Origin: Verrucomicrobiota bacterium
GTDB taxonomy: Bacteria > Verrucomicrobiota > Verrucomicrobiia > Opitutales > Opitutaceae
Length of the DNA stretch: 36,195 nucleotides
Assembly: GCA_023457715.1 (NCBI GenBank)
Contig: JAEWKR010000027.1
Coordinates: 1 to 36,195 of the forward strand
Reading direction: 5' to 3'
Under the pieces are notes generated by a model. It ran no database searches. It was not told the origin of the DNA and worked only from the letters and a program-made list of their open reading frames with translations. Below are positions 1-8,621 of the stretch, piece after piece (the stretch's first letter is position 1; every line of letters begins with the position of its first letter). The position numbers and the translations under genes are program-made.

Positions 1-1869
1 GATCAGAAAGGTGCGCGCCGTCGGCCCCTCGACCACCACGCCGGTGATCATTACTCCGCTGCCCGTCCCCACCTCCGCCCGCATCGAGAGATTCGAGAAC
101 CGGCCACTGCCGCGATCCAGGTCATAGAGTTCAATGAGCCCGGCACCGGTGGCGTCGTTGAGACCCGTGGCCTGGAGGGTGTACTGGCCGGCCGTCAGCG
201 GCACGACCACGCCGGCGTCCGAGCTGCCTGGCGCAAAGGCGAAGGCGCCCGCGTAGGACGCCGCCTGGGAAACGCCGGCCGGGTCCGCCGAGTCCTTCAG
301 TGCACCCCAGGTGGCGAGCAGCGTGGCTCCCCGATAGAGCTTCAGTCGCGGCTGCTCCAGCGTGCCCTGCACGCCATGCGGCACGAGCGCAGGGCCGGCG
401 AGCCGAGCGAGCAGCACCTTCTCACCCGTCACCGTGAGGCCGGCGATGGCCGTCTTCTCGCCCGGCGTGGTCGTGGCGCGGAGCGAGATGTTGACGAGAC
501 GCGACTCGGTGAAGGTCGACGGAGTGATGGCGAACTTCACTTCCTGGGAAACCGTGGTCGTGCCTGCCTTCGCGGTGACGGTGACGGTTGCCTCGGTGGG
601 CGTGGTCACCGTGCCGCTGATCCGGCCCGTGGCGGGGTCCAGCGCGAGTCCCTCCGGCAGCCCGGTGGCCGCGAATTCGGTGGGGGCGCCCTGGAACTGC
701 GGCGTAAAAGCGATCGCCCCGGTGCGGAAGAACGCCTGCTTCTCCCCGGTGTAGGCGAGCGCGGCCGCGCCTTCCGTCAGGGCCGCTTCCGTGGCCGCGT
801 CGACGATGGCGCCGGTGGTCCAGTCGAACGTCACGCCGGCGATATCCCAGAAAAACGGTTTCAGCCCGTGTCGCTGCGCCGAACGCATCACGTATCCGTG
901 AAAGTAGGCGCGCGCTGCCAGGTGCAGTTCGTAGTCCGCGCCGGCGAGGTCGGACGCCACCTTGCGTTTCTGCGCCGCAAACTCCCCGAGAATGACGGGG
1001 ATGCCGCGATCGACGAACGTCGTCTGCATCTTCTTGAACTGCTCGTCGACGTGCGCCTCTTCGCCCCAGCTGGAGTTGCGGTCGAGCCGGGTCGCATGCT
1101 CGTGGCCCGCGCCCCAAAAGTAGGCCATCTTCCCCCACGACGCGTCCTCGTTCATGAGAGTGAATTGATAGGGGTCGTAGAAGTGGACCTCGATGGCGAG
1201 GCGGCCCGGGGTGGGGTCGGTGGGCAGGGTCCTCATCAAGTCCGACGTCAGGTCGATGTTGGTGTTTGGTCCCTGCACCACGAGCCAGCGGGTCGTGTTG
1301 TTGCCGCCCGTCGCGCGCACCGCATTGACGAACGTCTGATGGTAGGCGAGCAGCGTCGCGACCTCGGCGGCCGTGTCGGCGTTGGGTTCATTGGCGCCGG
1401 CGAACAAAAGGCGATGATCGTAATCGCGGAAAGCCGTCGCGATCTGCGTCCAGTACGCGTTTTGCTTCGCATCGATGGTCGGATTGACGCTGTCGGTAAT
1501 CTTGTTCTCCAGCCAGCCGTTGTCCCAGTGGCAGTTGATGATGACGTGGAGGTTTCGCGCGTAGCACCAATCGACGACCTGCTTCACCCGGGCCATAAAG
1601 ACCGGGTTGATTATGCGCGTCGTCTGGTTGGCATTGCTGTCCCAGGCGCAAGGAATCCGCACCGTGTTGAAACCAGCCTTGGCCACGGCATCGATCAGGG
1701 CTTCCGTGGCTCGCGGGCCCCAGGTGCCTTCGCCCCCCGGGGGTTCCAGGGTGTTGCCAAGATTCCACCCATAAGTGGGCGTTGGCAGCTGGGCGGACAC
1801 AGGCCGGCCGGACAGCAAAGCGCCGGCGATGGCGACGGCGAGAAGCGCGACGGGACGGAATCGAATCAT
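1..1869 (-). CDS. Secreted GH5-family endoglucanase (3' end beyond window)
   Basis: I read this by translating the minus strand from the ATG at 1869; 623 codons stay open to the window edge, so the C-terminus is missing. Residues 1-26 form a signal peptide ending near VSAQ. The mature part starts with YGWNLGNTLEPP, typical of GH5 cellulases. Further GH5 signatures are the INCHWDNGW strand, the acid/base Glu in GANEPN (about E161), HFYDPYQFT, and the nucleophile Glu in ILGEFAA (about E296). It should cleave beta-1,4-glucans outside the cytoplasm. Residues about 385-450 resemble a putative Ig (He_PIG) domain (GLPEGLALDPATGRISGT). Two copies of a module beginning SRLVNISLRA and SRFSNLSMRA follow, a tail common in secreted proteins of this group. 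DUF5069 lies 77 bp upstream on the same strand. GH5 assignment is firm; the substrate is inferred. Confidence 0.9.
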   Translation of the reverse strand, partial: MIRFRPVALLAVAIAGALLSGRPVSAQLPTPTYGWNLGNTLEPPGGEGTWGPRATEALIDAVAKAGFNTVRIPCAWDSNANQTTRIINPVFMARVKQVVDWCYARNLHVIINCHWDNGWLENKITDSVNPTIDAKQNAYWTQIATAFRDYDHRLLFAGANEPNADTAAEVATLLAYHQTFVNAVRATGGNNTTRWLVVQGPNTNIDLTSDLMRTLPTDPTPGRLAIEVHFYDPYQFTLMNEDASWGKMAYFWGAGHEHATRLDRNSSWGEEAHVDEQFKKMQTTFVDRGIPVILGEFAAQKRKVASDLAGADYELHLAARAYFHGYVMRSAQRHGLKPFFWDIAGVTFDWTTGAIVDAATEAALTEGAAALAYTGEKQAFFRTGAIAFTPQFQGAPTEFAATGLPEGLALDPATGRISGTVTTPTEATVTVTAKAGTTTVSQEVKFAITPSTFTESRLVNISLRATTTPGEKTAIAGLTVTGEKVLLARLAGPALVPHGVQGTLEQPRLKLYRGATLLATWGALKDSADPAGVSQAASYAGAFAFAPGSSDAGVVVPLTAGQYTLQATGLNDATGAGLIELYDLDRGSGRFSNLSMRAEVGTGSGVMITGVVVEGPTARTFLI

Positions 1870-1946
1870 GAGGGGCAACGATTTAGGTGTAACGATAAAT
1901 CACACTGGGCGGGCCGCGCCCCCGAGTCAATCCCCCACCCGGGGGC

Positions 1947-2408
1947 CTACACCTCTTCCCACGCCCGCTGGGCCACGGGATCCCGGCCTTCGTCGTACTC
2001 GATATGATCGACGATCGTCTCGATCGGCTTGCCGGTCAGCCCGGCGGCGCGGATGCGTTCCGGGAGGACGTGCGACCGCTCGTCCCGCCAGCCGAGCTTC
2101 AACAGAAAGCGATTCCACATGTGACACTCCTCATCGGTCCGAGGCGTGCCCCGGGCATGGGCCCAGGCCAGAATCTCCTCGTCGGTCCCGCCGGTCAGCG
2201 TTCGTTCTCGCAACGCGTCGTAGGGCACACCGAGGAAACGGCAGCAGCGCCCGTCGAACGTCAGCTGCTGACCGTCGCCGAGGTTTCGCTGGTAATCGGC
2301 GGGCAACCGGCCGGCTGCCTCCAGCCGAAGTTTGTCCAGCATCCGGCCGAAATACACCAGCCGGCCGACTTTCGCATAGCAGCTCCGCAGTCCAGGTACA
2401 TGAGGCAT
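1947..2408 (-). CDS. DUF5069 domain protein
   Basis: This 153-residue cytoplasmic protein carries the DUF5069 pattern almost throughout: MPHVPGLRSCYAKVG at the N-terminus, then LVYFGRMLDKLRLEAAGRLP, FDGRCCRFLGV, and GGTDEEILAWAHARG. The frame stays open further upstream, but I chose the ATG at 2408. It is preceded by GGGAGG eight bases away, and family members usually begin at this MxHVPGLRS motif. No catalytic role is established for the family. It precedes the GH5 gene on the same strand and could share its transcript. A perfect 17-bp inverted repeat separates it from the divergent sensor gene. Confidence 0.85.
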   Translation of the reverse strand: MPHVPGLRSCYAKVGRLVYFGRMLDKLRLEAAGRLPADYQRNLGDGQQLTFDGRCCRFLGVPYDALRERTLTGGTDEEILAWAHARGTPRTDEECHMWNRFLLKLGWRDERSHVLPERIRAAGLTGKPIETIVDHIEYDEGRDPVAQRAWEEV

Positions 2409-2511
2409 GCCCCGAGCCTCCCGAAGCCCAAGGCCCGCTGCCATCACGATTTCGACGGGCGGCCGGTGCAACGCCCTGCAGAACCGCCGCCCCAGTGTAC
2501 CTCCCCCGTAA

Positions 2512-2584
2512 CGCCGGCTTCAGCCGGTTTCAGCGCCTTGTCGATCGTGCCAGCGCACGCGCTGAGTACCGGCTGAAGCCGGCG
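2512..2584. repeat. REPIN-like pair of inverted palindromic units
   Basis: Two perfect 17-bp arms (2512-2528 and 2568-2584) are exact reverse complements around a 39-nt spacer. A second 7-bp stem (2530-2536 with 2559-2565) nests inside. Each arm contains the imperfect palindrome CCGGCTTCAGCCGG, so each could also fold alone. It lies between the divergent DUF5069 and sensor genes. Related units recur at 7984-8030. Confidence 0.75.
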
Positions 2585-2659
2585 CCACGTCGGTGAATCG
2601 AACCCGCCCCCAAGCTTGTCTAAACCGCACCCAGCGGCCACGGTGCGTCCCACCCACCC

Positions 2660-4234
2660 GTGATCCCCAGTCCTACGCCCACCCTCTTTGGTTCCGTCCG
2701 CGGGCGGCTCGTGTTGCTCGTCTTCTCGCTGCTCGTACCTGCCCTTCTGCTCGTCGCCGTGTTCATTCAGCGCGCCCACCGCAATGTCCGCGACGCGGTG
2801 GCGCGGCAGATGCAGGGCACAGCACGCGCGGTGGCGGCCCTGGTCGACCACGAAATCCAGGAGGCCGACGCACTCCTGCGCACCTTCGCCAGCTCGCAGG
2901 CGATGCGCGACGGCGACTTCGCGGCGCTGGCGGAGATGGCCGCCCGTTCGCTCGCCGGTGACCGGCGGTACTTCGTGCTCGCGGACGAAAATTACGAGCA
3001 GCGGATCAACTCGCTGGTGCCCTACAACACGCGCGTCCCCGCCATCCCCGAAGACCAGGAGCTGCGGGCGGCCATGCAGGCCGGCCAGACCTACCTGTCG
3101 AATGTCATGCACGGACCGGTGCCGCAGGCGCTGGTCGTGCGCATCTCCCGGCCCGTTTTCGCCGAAGGCAAGCTGAAGTACACCCTGCACCTCACGACCC
3201 AGGTGAAACAGCTCGCCGACGCGCTCGCGCTCCATCGCTATGCCTCCGGCGGGCTCATCTCGTTGGTCGATCGTCACGGTCGAATCGCCGCCCGCACGCG
3301 CGATCCCGCCCTCTTCGTCGGCGAATACGCGAGTCCTGAGATCCAGGAATTCTACCGGTCCAACCCGGAAGGCGTGCGCGACACGGTGACGCTGGACGGC
3401 GTTGAATCCCTGACTGCCTTCCATCGGGCGGCGGCCTCGGGCTGGACCGCCATCATCGCCGCGCCGAAGGACGAGATCCTGGGGTCCGCTCGCGAGCTCC
3501 TGTGGGTCGGACTCGGGCTGTCCGCCTTCCTGGTCCTCTTCGCGGGCACCGTCGCCACCTGGATTGCCCGCGGCCTTGCCCGGGGCGTGGATGCGCTGGT
3601 CACCAGCGCGGAGGCGATCACCCGTGGCGAACCGGTCGCCTTCCATGCCACCGGCATTCGCGAGACGGACGTCGTTGCCGCCGCCATCTCCCGCTCCGCC
3701 CAGCACCAGCTCCAGATCAGCGAGCAGATCAAGAACGCGCTCACGCAGGAGCAGGCCGCCCGGACGAAAGCGCAGCATGCGGCTGATCGACTCGCGTTCT
3801 CCCTCGCGGCGCTCGACCTCGGCGAATGGGAGTGGGACCCCGCCACCGACGAGATGCGGTTCTCCACGCGCACCGCCACGATGTTCAGTCTCGATCGTCA
3901 CCTCTCCTACACGCGCGAGGAAATGAACCAGCGGCTCCATCCCGAGGACCTCGGGACCGACCGGGCGGTGTTCCGCGACGCGGTGGCCGCCGCGGTACAG
4001 TACCATCACGAGTTTCGCATCAAACACCCCGTTCTCGGCGAACGTTGGATCGCGGCATGGGGCCAGCCCGTCGTGGATGCGGAGGGCAAGGTGCGCAAGA
4101 TGATGGGGGTGGTGCAGGACGTGACCGAACGCCGCCAGGCGGAACTCATGCTGCGCACGCAGAACGAGCTGCTGGAGCAACGCGTCGCCGAACGCACCCG
4201 CCGGCTCCAGGAAGTCAGCGATCGCAAGCGGTAG
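2660..4234 (+). CDS. Membrane sensor (Cache-like, HAMP-like, PAS) lacking an output domain
   Basis: The 524-residue protein has TM1 at about 15-38, a long extracytoplasmic sensor region (about 40-275, Cache-like), TM2 at about 277-302, and a HAMP-like linker. A PAS_3-type domain follows (about 375-490: LGEWEWDP, RLHPEDL, WGQPVVDAEGKV, VVQDVTERRQAE). It ends in a coiled coil (RVAERTRRLQEVSDRKR) and then TAG. Such coiled coils normally lead into a histidine kinase or GGDEF domain, but none follows. The frame stays open past the stop into AESER and then GC-rich repeat-like sequence, with no kinase motifs. Either it works through a partner or it is a 3'-truncated gene. The start is GTG; no strong Shine-Dalgarno sequence is visible. 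Confidence 0.8.
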   Translation: MIPSPTPTLFGSVRGRLVLLVFSLLVPALLLVAVFIQRAHRNVRDAVARQMQGTARAVAALVDHEIQEADALLRTFASSQAMRDGDFAALAEMAARSLAGDRRYFVLADENYEQRINSLVPYNTRVPAIPEDQELRAAMQAGQTYLSNVMHGPVPQALVVRISRPVFAEGKLKYTLHLTTQVKQLADALALHRYASGGLISLVDRHGRIAARTRDPALFVGEYASPEIQEFYRSNPEGVRDTVTLDGVESLTAFHRAAASGWTAIIAAPKDEILGSARELLWVGLGLSAFLVLFAGTVATWIARGLARGVDALVTSAEAITRGEPVAFHATGIRETDVVAAAISRSAQHQLQISEQIKNALTQEQAARTKAQHAADRLAFSLAALDLGEWEWDPATDEMRFSTRTATMFSLDRHLSYTREEMNQRLHPEDLGTDRAVFRDAVAAAVQYHHEFRIKHPVLGERWIAAWGQPVVDAEGKVRKMMGVVQDVTERRQAELMLRTQNELLEQRVAERTRRLQEVSDRKR

Positions 4235-4322
4235 GCGGAGAGTGAACGGGTAGCCTTGCCCGGCGCGCAAGGGCGTAGCTCCCCCGAGAGAACAGGGCCC
4301 GCCCGCAGGCGCCGCGGCTCGG

Positions 4323-4378
4323 GTGGACCGCGGGCGGCCCGCCCGCATTCCGCGCTCGCTGCGCGCGCCGCGGTCCAC
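4323..4378. repeat. GC-rich palindromic element after the truncated sensor
   Basis: Perfect 11-bp arms GTGGACCGCGG (4323-4333) and CCGCGGTCCAC (4368-4378) enclose further self-complementary GC sequence (GCGGGC/GCCCGC). It fills the spacer between the sensor stop and the GH9 gene. It could act as a terminator-like structure, although no T-tract follows, or it may be a REP-type repeat. Confidence 0.6.
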
Positions 4379-4434
4379 AATTGGACTCCTTTTCCCGCGT
4401 GCCGCGGTTTGAGTTGCAGCCCGGGAGAGATTTC

Positions 4435-7137
4435 ATGCGTTCCATGCTTTCTCCCCTTCGTGCCTGGACTGCCCTGGCGGCGCTTTGTGGTTCGAGTCTG
4501 TGCGGCGCCGACCTGGCGGTGAGCGTCACCGACAAGAACTATCTTCATGCCCAGGGCTTCAGCGTGTTCCTGTACGACAGCACGTACCACCCCGTCTTCG
4601 TCGACCAGAAGAACACCGCGCTGGAGGTGATCCTCCACGAACAGCGGATTGCGACCAACGGTGACGTGCGGCTTATGCCCACGCCGGAACAATGGGACCT
4701 CGTGGCCACGCTTAAGGGAAAAGAGACCGACAAGACGAACCACCGGCTGACCGCCAGCCTCGGCTTCCCCGCGTTCGATCTGCATTACACCCTCGAAGTG
4801 GCCGCTGAGCCGGGCGGCGTCCGCATCAGCATCAACCTGGACAAGCCGCTGCCGGAACAGCTCGCCGGCCGCGCCGGGTTCAACCTGGAATTCCTCCCCT
4901 CGCTCTACATGGGCAAGGCCTACCTCGTGAACGGCACCCAGGCCGGCATCTTCCCGCGCACGCCGCAGGACCCGATGATCCAGGTGCTGCCGCTGCCGGG
5001 CGAGCCCAAGAAGGCGTACTACCTCGAAGACTGGGACAAGGCCAAGGGCTACACGCAGCCGCTCCCGTTCGCGCAGGGCCAGACGATCACCCTTGGCATG
5101 GATGATCCCCTCGCGCGCGTGACGGTCACGTCCGAAACCGCCGACCTCATGCTCTTTGACGGACGCAGCCGCGCCCAGAACGGTTGGTTCGTCCTGCGCT
5201 CCCTCATCCCGACCGGCAAGACCAAGGGAGCCATCGTCTGGCACCTCAAGCCGGCGGTCATCCCGGGCTGGACGCGCCCGCCCATGGTCGCGCACAGCCA
5301 GGTCGGCTACGCGCCCGGCTTCCCCAAGATCGCGGTGCTGGAACTCGACCCGAAATACAACGCCCCGCAGACGGCCAAGGTGCTGCGCCTCCTGGAAGAC
5401 GGCAGCTACAAGCTCGCGTTCGAAGGTCCGCTCACGCCCGCCACCCCGTGGCTCCGGTACGTTTACTCGAAGTTCGACTTCACCGCCGTCAACGAACCCG
5501 GCCTCTACGTGATCGAGTACGCCGGCAAGCGGACAGCCACCTTCCCGATTTCCAAGGACGTGTACGCCAAGAGCTGGCACCCGAGTCTCGGCAAACACAT
5601 CGCCATCCAGATGGATCACGTCGCCGTGCGCGAAGGCTACCGCGTCTGGCACGGCGCCTCGCACCTTGACGACGCCCGCCTCGCGCCCGTCGTCGGTGAG
5701 CAGTTCGACGGCTGGAACCAGGCGGCGGAGGTCGATGGCAAGTACAAGGCCGGCGACCACATCCCCGGCATGAATGTCGGCGGCTGGTACGATGCCGGCG
5801 ACTTCGACCTCGAACAGCCCGCGCAGCTGAGCGTGATCAACAACCTCGCGCTCGCCTATCGCGCCTTCGACCTCAAGTACGACCAGACCACCGTCAACGA
5901 AGCCGCCCGCGAAGTGGAAATCCACCGCCCCGACGGCATCCCCGATACAGTCCAGCAGGTAAAGCACGGCGCCGTCTACATCCTCGCCCAGTTCCGCGCC
6001 TTTGGACACGCCATCCGCGGCACGCACGAGCCCGACCTGCGCCAGTACACGCACATCGGCGACGGCGCCACCAAGACCGACAACCGCATCTATGATCCGT
6101 CGCTGCGCCCGGACGAGGTGAAAGGCAACTCCTCCGGCAAGCCGGATGACCGCTGGGTCTTCTCCACCAACAATCCTTTCTTCCAGTGGAACTCCATCGC
6201 CGCCCTCGCCGCGTCCGCCGACGTGCTTAAGGGCTGGGACGACGCCACGGCGAAGGAGTGCCTTGAGACTGCGATCAAGGCGTGGAACAACGAGAAGACC
6301 AACCCGACGCCCGCCCCGAAGTCCTGGCACTTCGGCGGCTCTCCGGAAGGCGCTCCCGCGACCGGCGTCCTCGCCGCCTCGCAGGGTGTGACGTCCGGCA
6401 CCACCACGACGGTGACGGAGACCACCCCGGCCGCTCCTGCCGCCACTCCGGAAGCGGAAGCCCGCCGCCAGCGTTTTGGCATCGCCCTCGACTGGGCCGC
6501 TGCGCTGGAGCTGACGATCGCCACCCAGGGCGCCGATCCCTACAAGGCGCGGCTCAAGGAACTCCTGCCGCAGGTGCTCACGAAAGAGCAGATGGAAATG
6601 CGCGGCTGGATGGCCGCCCGGGCCCTCCCGTATCTGAGCGACGCCGAGAAGGAGCAGTTCCGCACCGCCGTGAAGAACTACCTGGCGCACCTGGACCAGG
6701 AGCTCGCGAAGACGCCGTTTGGCGTGCCCCCGAGTCTGGGAACCTGGGGTGGCTCCGGCGCGGTCGTCGACATGGCGATCCGGATGTACTTCCTCCACCG
6801 GGCGTTCCCCGATCTCGTCAACCCTGAGTACACCCTGCGGGCGGTGAACTACATCCTCGGCACGCACCCGGTGAACAGCACCTCGTGGGTGGCCGGCGTG
6901 GGCACCGTCGCGAAAACGCAGACCTACAGCTTCAACCGCGGTGACGAGGCCTACATCCCCGGCGCGGTCGTGCCTGGCTACATCATCATGAAACCCGATT
7001 TTCCCGAGTCGCTCGACGACTTCGGCTACCTCTGGTTTGAGCATGAAGCCGTCGTCGCAGGTTCCGCCGCCTGGGTGGTCGCCGGGAATGCGGCCGACGC
7101 GATCGTCCGGCAGGCCGCCGCCAAAGCGACGCGGTAG
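4435..7137 (+). CDS. Secreted GH9-family glycoside hydrolase (cellulase type)
   Basis: This 900-residue protein has a signal peptide (MRSMLSPLRAW to about residue 26), a large N-terminal beta-rich region, an Ig-like CelD_N domain at about 281-380 (HSQVGYAPGFPK, GLYVIEYAGK) and a GH9 (alpha/alpha)6 domain. The catalytic Asp motif GGWYDAGDFD is at 449-458. The likely general-acid Glu is in WFEHEAVVAG (about 869-871). The late GH9 motifs YILGTHPVN and DEAYIPGA are present. I chose ATG 4435 because GGGAGAG lies five bases upstream; the frame also extends to a TTG at 4381. A Thr/Ala/Pro-rich insertion (TSGTTTTVTETTPAAPAA, about 649-666) interrupts the catalytic domain. It should hydrolyse beta-1,4-glucan outside the cell together with the GH5; exact specificity is unknown. 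Confidence 0.93.
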   Translation: MRSMLSPLRAWTALAALCGSSLCGADLAVSVTDKNYLHAQGFSVFLYDSTYHPVFVDQKNTALEVILHEQRIATNGDVRLMPTPEQWDLVATLKGKETDKTNHRLTASLGFPAFDLHYTLEVAAEPGGVRISINLDKPLPEQLAGRAGFNLEFLPSLYMGKAYLVNGTQAGIFPRTPQDPMIQVLPLPGEPKKAYYLEDWDKAKGYTQPLPFAQGQTITLGMDDPLARVTVTSETADLMLFDGRSRAQNGWFVLRSLIPTGKTKGAIVWHLKPAVIPGWTRPPMVAHSQVGYAPGFPKIAVLELDPKYNAPQTAKVLRLLEDGSYKLAFEGPLTPATPWLRYVYSKFDFTAVNEPGLYVIEYAGKRTATFPISKDVYAKSWHPSLGKHIAIQMDHVAVREGYRVWHGASHLDDARLAPVVGEQFDGWNQAAEVDGKYKAGDHIPGMNVGGWYDAGDFDLEQPAQLSVINNLALAYRAFDLKYDQTTVNEAAREVEIHRPDGIPDTVQQVKHGAVYILAQFRAFGHAIRGTHEPDLRQYTHIGDGATKTDNRIYDPSLRPDEVKGNSSGKPDDRWVFSTNNPFFQWNSIAALAASADVLKGWDDATAKECLETAIKAWNNEKTNPTPAPKSWHFGGSPEGAPATGVLAASQGVTSGTTTTVTETTPAAPAATPEAEARRQRFGIALDWAAALELTIATQGADPYKARLKELLPQVLTKEQMEMRGWMAARALPYLSDAEKEQFRTAVKNYLAHLDQELAKTPFGVPPSLGTWGGSGAVVDMAIRMYFLHRAFPDLVNPEYTLRAVNYILGTHPVNSTSWVAGVGTVAKTQTYSFNRGDEAYIPGAVVPGYIIMKPDFPESLDDFGYLWFEHEAVVAGSAAWVVAGNAADAIVRQAAAKATR

Positions 7138-7266
7138 GCTGCGGCGCCGCGTCAGCTGCGGCACCGCCTGCTTCGGAAACTTCCCGGTGCCGGGAGCTGG
7201 AGTCGCCCGCATGCGAAACCAATTGCTGTGGTGAGGTTTTCGTAATGGGATAGGGCCGTTTCCCCT

Positions 7267-7944
7267 ATGAAAAAACTGACTTCGGTCCTGCTGGCGCTCG
7301 CATTGCTCACTCCGGCGGCTCTCTCTGCCGCGACGTTTGAAGGTACGATCAAGATGAACGTGACGGCCCCTGGCGGCAAAGCCATGCCCATCACCTACCG
7401 GATCAAGTCCGGACTCAGCCGCGTTGAGATGCAGGCCGAGGGCCAGACGATGGCCACGATCATCGACCCGGCGAAGCAGCAGGCCACCATGCTCATGCCC
7501 GAGCAGAAGATGTACATGGTCCATTCGTTCGCCGGCATGACGGCCCAGCAGGGGGGCGGCGCAGCGGAGGACGTCTCCCTCGAGAAGACCTCCGTCCAGG
7601 AAAAGATCCTGGGCTACGACACCACCAAGTACATCGCCAAGACCAAGGACGCGACGACGGAGATCTGGGCCACGGAAGAACTCGGCAGCTTCGGCGGCAT
7701 GAGCGGCGGCAACCCCATGGGCGGTTCCACCGCGGAGACCCAGGCCTGGGAAAAGGTGCTGCGGGGCAAGGCCATCTTCCCGCTGCGCGTCGTCTCGACC
7801 GGCAAGAAAGGCAAGGAAGCGTTCCGCATGGAGGCGACCGACGTGAAAAAGGAGTCATTGTCCGATTCGCTGTTCACGCCGCCCGCGGATTTTCAGAAGT
7901 TCGACATGGGCGCGATGATGCGCGGGCTTGGAATGCCGAAGTAA
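7267..7944 (+). CDS. Secreted DUF4412-like protein
   Basis: A 225-residue protein begins with a clear signal peptide (MKKLTSVLLALALLTPAALSA). The mature part reads FEGTIKMNV, ITYRIKSGLSRVEMQ, IIDPAKQQATMLMPEQKMYMV, ILGYDTTKYI and PPADFQKFDM. This resembles DUF4412 proteins, which adopt a LolA/LolB-like beta fold in the envelope. Function is unknown. It follows the GH9 gene by 129 bp. That spacer contains a small perfect hairpin (TCCCGG-TG-CCGGGA, 7182-7195), so it may be transcribed separately. Confidence 0.75.
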   Translation: MKKLTSVLLALALLTPAALSAATFEGTIKMNVTAPGGKAMPITYRIKSGLSRVEMQAEGQTMATIIDPAKQQATMLMPEQKMYMVHSFAGMTAQQGGGAAEDVSLEKTSVQEKILGYDTTKYIAKTKDATTEIWATEELGSFGGMSGGNPMGGSTAETQAWEKVLRGKAIFPLRVVSTGKKGKEAFRMEATDVKKESLSDSLFTPPADFQKFDMGAMMRGLGMPK

Positions 7945-7983
7945 AAGGCCCGACGGCGGGCACCGGCGGTTCGCCAGTAACGG

Positions 7984-8030
7984 GCTGAAGCCGGTGCCAC
8001 GGCGGCCGTACCGCCAGCTTCAGCCGGTGC
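7984..8030. repeat. REPIN-like palindromic pair between convergent genes
   Basis: GCTGAAGCCGGTG (from 7984) faces AGCTTCAGCCGGTG (from 8016). These are the same kind of unit as at 2512-2584. It sits between the stops of the DUF4412-like and ferritin genes, where a hairpin could end transcription from both sides. No T-tract is present. Confidence 0.6.
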
Positions 8031-8099
8031 GTCTCGAGTTCACCGGACCGATCCGAAACCCAAAACCGACCGGCAACCTCCGTCGGCCCGGGCTTTCGT

Positions 8100-8621
8100 T
8101 CAGCTCTCTTCCTCGTCGTCGTCGGCGAGGTAACGCATGATGTGACGGTCGAGCTGTGCCATGCCGCCGGCGCAGGAGGCGGCGCGGACACGATCGATCA
8201 TCTCCGAAGCCCACGCTTCCTCCTCCACCTGCTCGTTGATGAACCAGTGCATCAACACCTGAGCGGGGTAATCTTTCGCCGCCAGCGCCGCCTCGTAGAC
8301 GGCATTGATGCCGCGGGTGTTGGCCTGCTCCATCTCCAGCGCTTTCGCGGCGACCTCGAGCAGGGACGGAAATTCCTGCGGGGGCGCAGGCAACGGCCCG
8401 AGCTGCGGCCGCACCTGCCGGTCCAGGAGGTGGTCGATGATCTTCTGCGCGTGCTCGCGCTCCTCGTCGGCCTGTTTCTCAAAGAATTCCGTAAAACCGG
8501 ACAGGTTCTCAGACGCGCACCAGACCGCCACGGCTTGATACGCGTGCGCGGCGGCGAGTTCGTGGTTCAGCTGGCGATTCAGTTCGGCAAGTACCGTATC
8601 GGGGATGGTGGGTGTGGGCAT
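8100..8621 (-). CDS. Ferritin (bacterial FtnA type)
   Basis: The 173-residue protein is a four-helix ferritin that should store iron as a ferric mineral in a 24-subunit cage in the cytoplasm. Ferroxidase-centre residues are visible: Glu in LNHELAAAHAYQA, the E..H pair in DEEREHAQK, a later Glu in NAVYEAAL, and the acidic cluster INEQVEEEAW. The length is normal. I chose the ATG at 8621 (MPTPTIPDTVLAELN) because homology begins there; the frame also allows an ATG at 8687. It is convergent with the DUF4412-like gene. The C-terminus is acidic (DDDEEES). Confidence 0.93.
   Translation of the reverse strand: MPTPTIPDTVLAELNRQLNHELAAAHAYQAVAVWCASENLSGFTEFFEKQADEEREHAQKIIDHLLDRQVRPQLGPLPAPPQEFPSLLEVAAKALEMEQANTRGINAVYEAALAAKDYPAQVLMHWFINEQVEEEAWASEMIDRVRAASCAGGMAQLDRHIMRYLADDDEEES

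Noticed and set aside
2585..2660. Possible tRNA on the minus strand, from a GGGTTCGATTC-like T-loop
   Set aside because: The bases around the loop do not form a 5-bp T-stem, and no matching acceptor or anticodon arm was found.
4232..4255. Sensor stop codon as a simple nonsense mutation
   Set aside because: The frame continues a few plausible residues (AESER) but then enters GC-repeat sequence with no kinase motifs, so restoring the stop would not recover an output domain.
4006..7524. Very long open frame on the minus strand opposite the GH9 gene
   Set aside because: It is the antisense shadow of a clear GH9 gene in high-GC DNA; its translation shows no domain and is Arg/Gly/Val-rich.
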